Shown here piece after piece: positions 61,722-64,000 of a DNA stretch of 64,000 nt. Source of the DNA: Candidatus Cloacimonadota bacterium. GTDB taxonomy: Bacteria; Cloacimonadota; Cloacimonadia; Cloacimonadales; Cloacimonadaceae. Numbering within the stretch: position 1 is the first letter of the stretch; every line of letters begins with the position of its first letter. Both the position numbers and the translations under genes were made by a program. The notes under the pieces were generated by a model. It did no database searches. It was given only the letters and a program-made list of their open reading frames with translations, and had not been told where the DNA came from. Location of the stretch: contig JALOBM010000003.1 of the NCBI GenBank assembly GCA_023228285.1, positions 1 through 64,000 on the forward strand, written 5' to 3'.

Positions 61722-62747
61722 CTATACAAATTCTGCCTTCAATTCACGTAACATCAAGTCTCTCATGGCTTCCTGCGGGTCTTTATCCTCGTACAAGATT
61801 CTATATACCTGAGTTACGATCGGCATCTCGACATCTAGCTTTTTCGCCAGTTGATACACACTACGGGTGCTGGCAACACCTTCAGCTACCATCTGCATGG
61901 AAGCTTGAACCTCCGCAAGAGTTTTACCTTTGCCAATCTCGTAGCCTACATAGCGATTTCGGCTATTGGGACTGATGGCTGTGGTAATAAGGTCTCCGAT
62001 ACCAGAGAGACCTAGAAAAGTCTCTGGTTGAGCATTCATGCTTTTTCCGAAGCGACTAATTTCTACGATTCCTCTTGTCAGAAGTGCGCCCATAGTATTG
62101 TCCCCAAAGCCCAATCCGCTTACAATCCCAGCTGCAATGGCAATGATGTTTTTGATTGCTCCGCCAATCTCCACTCCGATAATATCTGAGCTTCTATAGG
62201 TTCTGAAGTAATGATTGGAAAATACTCCCTGGAGTCTTTTCAAGAGCTCTTCATCACTACCGGCGATCACTACTGTGGTTGGTACCTCACGAGCCACTTC
62301 TTCGGCGTGACTGGGTCCGGAAAGGGCACAAATCTTGTTGTGTACGGTTTTGGGCAGCTCTTCAATGAGTATCCTATCGATGGTTTTCAAGGTATTTTCT
62401 TCGATGCCTTTGGCAACATTCACGATTGCCATCAAATCCCGTCGGAGCCAGATCCTGGCGGCAATGTCGGAAGGAATGGAACGAAGAGTATTGCGAATGA
62501 ATTGGGAAGGAGTAGCCAGGAGCATAATATCACTGCAGAAATCAGCAACATCCGCAAAAGAATCGCTGAATGCGATGCTTTCCGGCAGGCTAATTCCTTT
62601 TAACAGAACTGGATTGGCATGGTTTTCTTTGAGCGACGCCAAAAAATCTGGATTGTACTCCCACACCAAGAGTTCATGCCCGTTTTCTGCCAGTAACTTG
62701 GCCAGAGCCAAGCCCCAACCTCCGCCACCGATGATGGATATCTTCAT
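61722..62747 (-). CDS. gpsA: Glycerol-3-phosphate dehydrogenase (NAD(P)+)
   Basis: A 341-residue enzyme making sn-glycerol 3-phosphate for phospholipids from dihydroxyacetone phosphate. Rossmann start ISIIGGGGWGLALAKLLAEN, then VNVAKGIEENTLKT, LSGPSHAEEVAREVPTTVVI and the catalytic Lys in IGGAIKNIIAIAAGIVSGLG. The ATG overlaps the stop of the acidic-protein gene (ATGA). Confidence 0.96.
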   Translation of the reverse strand: MKISIIGGGGWGLALAKLLAENGHELLVWEYNPDFLASLKENHANPVLLKGISLPESIAFSDSFADVADFCSDIMLLATPSQFIRNTLRSIPSDIAARIWLRRDLMAIVNVAKGIEENTLKTIDRILIEELPKTVHNKICALSGPSHAEEVAREVPTTVVIAGSDEELLKRLQGVFSNHYFRTYRSSDIIGVEIGGAIKNIIAIAAGIVSGLGFGDNTMGALLTRGIVEISRFGKSMNAQPETFLGLSGIGDLITTAISPNSRNRYVGYEIGKGKTLAEVQASMQMVAEGVASTRSVYQLAKKLDVEMPIVTQVYRILYEDKDPQEAMRDLMLRELKAEFV

Positions 62748-63058
62748 TTCTTTATCAGGTCGCAGAATGCTATTAGATCCTCATCATCTTCATCGTCATC
62801 AAAATCATCGTCTTCGTCTTCGTCTGCCACCCAATCCGGACAAAACAGGAGATCTTCTTCAAAATCCCAACCGTCCACATTAACAAAGCCGAATTTATCC
62901 AGAGTCTCTTCTTCCCAAAAGGAATAGTGGCACACACCGTCGGCATTTGCCCACACCAGAACCGGATTTTTAAAGTGACGTAATTCTATTTTATGATTCT
63001 CGACCAGATCCAAGAATTCCTTGATCTTTTTGCGATCTTTTTCTTGGTGAAACTCCAT
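62744..63058 (-). CDS. Small protein with a very acidic C-terminus, unknown
   Basis: A 104-residue soluble protein. The N-terminal 70 residues look folded (MEFHQEKDRKKIKEFLDLVE, VLVWANADGVCHYSFWEEET), and the tail is a run of Asp and Glu (WVADEDEDDDFDDDEDDED) ending DLIAFCDLIKK. No signal peptide. Its stop overlaps gpsA, so it is coexpressed with it. No family recognised. A Ca2+-binding or protein-binding acidic tail is possible. Confidence 0.7.
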   Translation of the reverse strand: MEFHQEKDRKKIKEFLDLVENHKIELRHFKNPVLVWANADGVCHYSFWEEETLDKFGFVNVDGWDFEEDLLFCPDWVADEDEDDDFDDDEDDEDLIAFCDLIKK

Positions 63059-63074
63059 GATGTACCTCGCTGTT

Positions 63075-64000
63075 CTAAAATTTATGACTTACCGAGGCGG
63101 AGAAGCGGTTCTCGCTGAATTCTTTTAAGCGGAGCACGCTCTCATTCGGAGATTCTACATTCCTGTATATGTGCAAGTAGTCAAGTGATAATTTCCAATC
63201 CGGATGCAGCTTCAGGTCCAAGCCGGCAGTTGTGTTGTAGATACAATACTCCCGCCCGCCATACCATTGGCTGTCTCCCTGGTAAAAGCGGTCTTCACGA
63301 CTTAACTCCAGATAGGGTTGCCAACTCTGATTTTTGGTGCTATCACCGCTGAAGGGCATTTCCTTCATCCGCAGAACACAGCGATAGATATTGCTGTCGT
63401 AGCTGCCATCGTCATCGTTCAGTTCATCATAACGCGTGTTATCGTAGGTTCGGAAAGCATAGGATCCTTGCAGTGTGAAAGCGGGGAAGTGGTATCTGGC
63501 GCCGAGTTCTGTGGTGAGCCTGTTGCCATCCGCTTCGCTGAAGTATTTGTTATAATACAAGTCTTCATAACGGAGGTTCCCAAAAGCCGTAAAGTGCTTC
63601 ATTGGACGGATAATAATATCTCCCCGATAGAGGTTTCTTGAATAGGAGTATTGCTCGTGGTCTCCGCTACCGTCACTATCTTTGTAATGACGGTAATAAA
63701 TATGGGGATAGTAGCCATACAGAGCGCTAATACTCCAATAGTGGCGATCAACACGGATTCTGGCAATGCTGTCTGTGCGATACTTATCTTTATTACTCAG
63801 GTTTTGGCTGATGGTTCCGGTAACGGAAGGCGTAAATGTCCACCAGCGATAAGGGATTGGATACGCTAAATCCACTCTTGTGAAGAGATTCAAGTCGTCA
63901 GTGGTTTCTGCCCAATCGAGGGCTGAACTACCGTTTTCCCATCTGGACAAATCATCATCTGACAACTGGAACAGATTATCCGAGTAACCCGCTCCAAGGC
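63075..64000 (-). CDS. Outer-membrane beta-barrel protein, N-terminus outside the window
   Basis: The C-terminal part of a protein, open to the window edge; the frame continues upstream of 63965 as LGAGYSDNLFQLSDDDLSRW. It has alternating aromatic/polar barrel strands (SISALYGYYPHIYYRHYK, FTAFGNLRYEDLYYNKYF, ARYHFPAFTLQGSYAFRTYD) and ends in the outer-membrane signature FSASVSHKF. TTG 63965 is not the true start. Probably an exported porin-like or structural barrel of unknown function, possibly cotranscribed with the acidic protein (16 bases). Confidence 0.8.
   Translation of the reverse strand, partial: LGAGYSDNLFQLSDDDLSRWENGSSALDWAETTDDLNLFTRVDLAYPIPYRWWTFTPSVTGTISQNLSNKDKYRTDSIARIRVDRHYWSISALYGYYPHIYYRHYKDSDGSGDHEQYSYSRNLYRGDIIIRPMKHFTAFGNLRYEDLYYNKYFSEADGNRLTTELGARYHFPAFTLQGSYAFRTYDNTRYDELNDDDGSYDSNIYRCVLRMKEMPFSGDSTKNQSWQPYLELSREDRFYQGDSQWYGGREYCIYNTTAGLDLKLHPDWKLSLDYLHIYRNVESPNESVLRLKEFSENRFSASVSHKF

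Overview
The window looks like a chromosomal segment of a Gram-negative anaerobe of the Fibrobacteres-Chlorobi-Bacteroidetes (FCB) group, most probably a Candidatus Cloacimonadota member. This is inferred from content, not from a database match. The main clues are three gingipain-like (C25) secreted proteases, two of them PorU-like, one next to a PorV-like barrel and another ending in a type IX secretion sorting domain. Others are outer-membrane barrels and lipoproteins, a class I hybrid cluster protein, an [FeFe]-hydrogenase maturase (HydE), an OadG-like sodium-pump subunit and a Bacteroidetes-type short primary sigma factor. No tRNA, rRNA or CRISPR array was seen.

Layout. 1-3.4 kb: a minus-strand operon tetR - broken ferredoxin-like gene - cupin - hcp, with a promoter, an overlapping palindromic operator and a terminator. 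3.8-13.9 kb: surface and secreted proteins (small membrane protein, HExxH metalloprotease with a probable outer-membrane barrel, an 1811-residue C25/T9SS protein, an LVIVD-repeat lipoprotein). 14-15 kb: hydE. 16.2-27.8 kb: a long plus-strand run infC-rpmI-rplT-pheS-pheT-coiled coil-zapA-6S RNA-rny-ymdB-folD-lipoprotein. 28.4-39.2 kb: proS-cinA-purD-porU-porV-lipoprotein. 39.6-50.6 kb: an export protein and tyrosine autokinase, then ispE-prs-rplY-pth-rpsF-ssb-rpsR-DUF2232-rplI, a membrane protein, a DciA-like protein, rpe and ffh. 50.8-64 kb: minus-strand genes read from 64 kb down: outer-membrane protein (cut by the window), acidic protein, gpsA, then a consensus-like promoter and acyP-LysM/M23-sigma factor-ptb-rlmH-oadG-like-porU-like-cysS-NHL propeller-phosphotransferase, many of them overlapping.

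The strongest non-genic signal is a dispersed repeat of about 65-85 bp present in six copies, each in a large intergenic gap. Its core is a near-perfect hairpin (GTTATCATC / GATGATAAC arms). Two copies lie inside a longer related element of about 280 bp with CTAGTG/CACTAG ends, which looks like a small non-autonomous mobile element.

Other points worth attention: an internally deleted ferredoxin-like gene in the hcp operon, a likely AUA start codon for infC, a 6S RNA inside an operon, FolD without its cyclohydrolase lysine, a C25 protein without its catalytic histidine, a 12-codon tyrosine run encoded by a TAY microsatellite in the autokinase tail, and a 50-residue OadG-like gene overlapping a porU-like gene.
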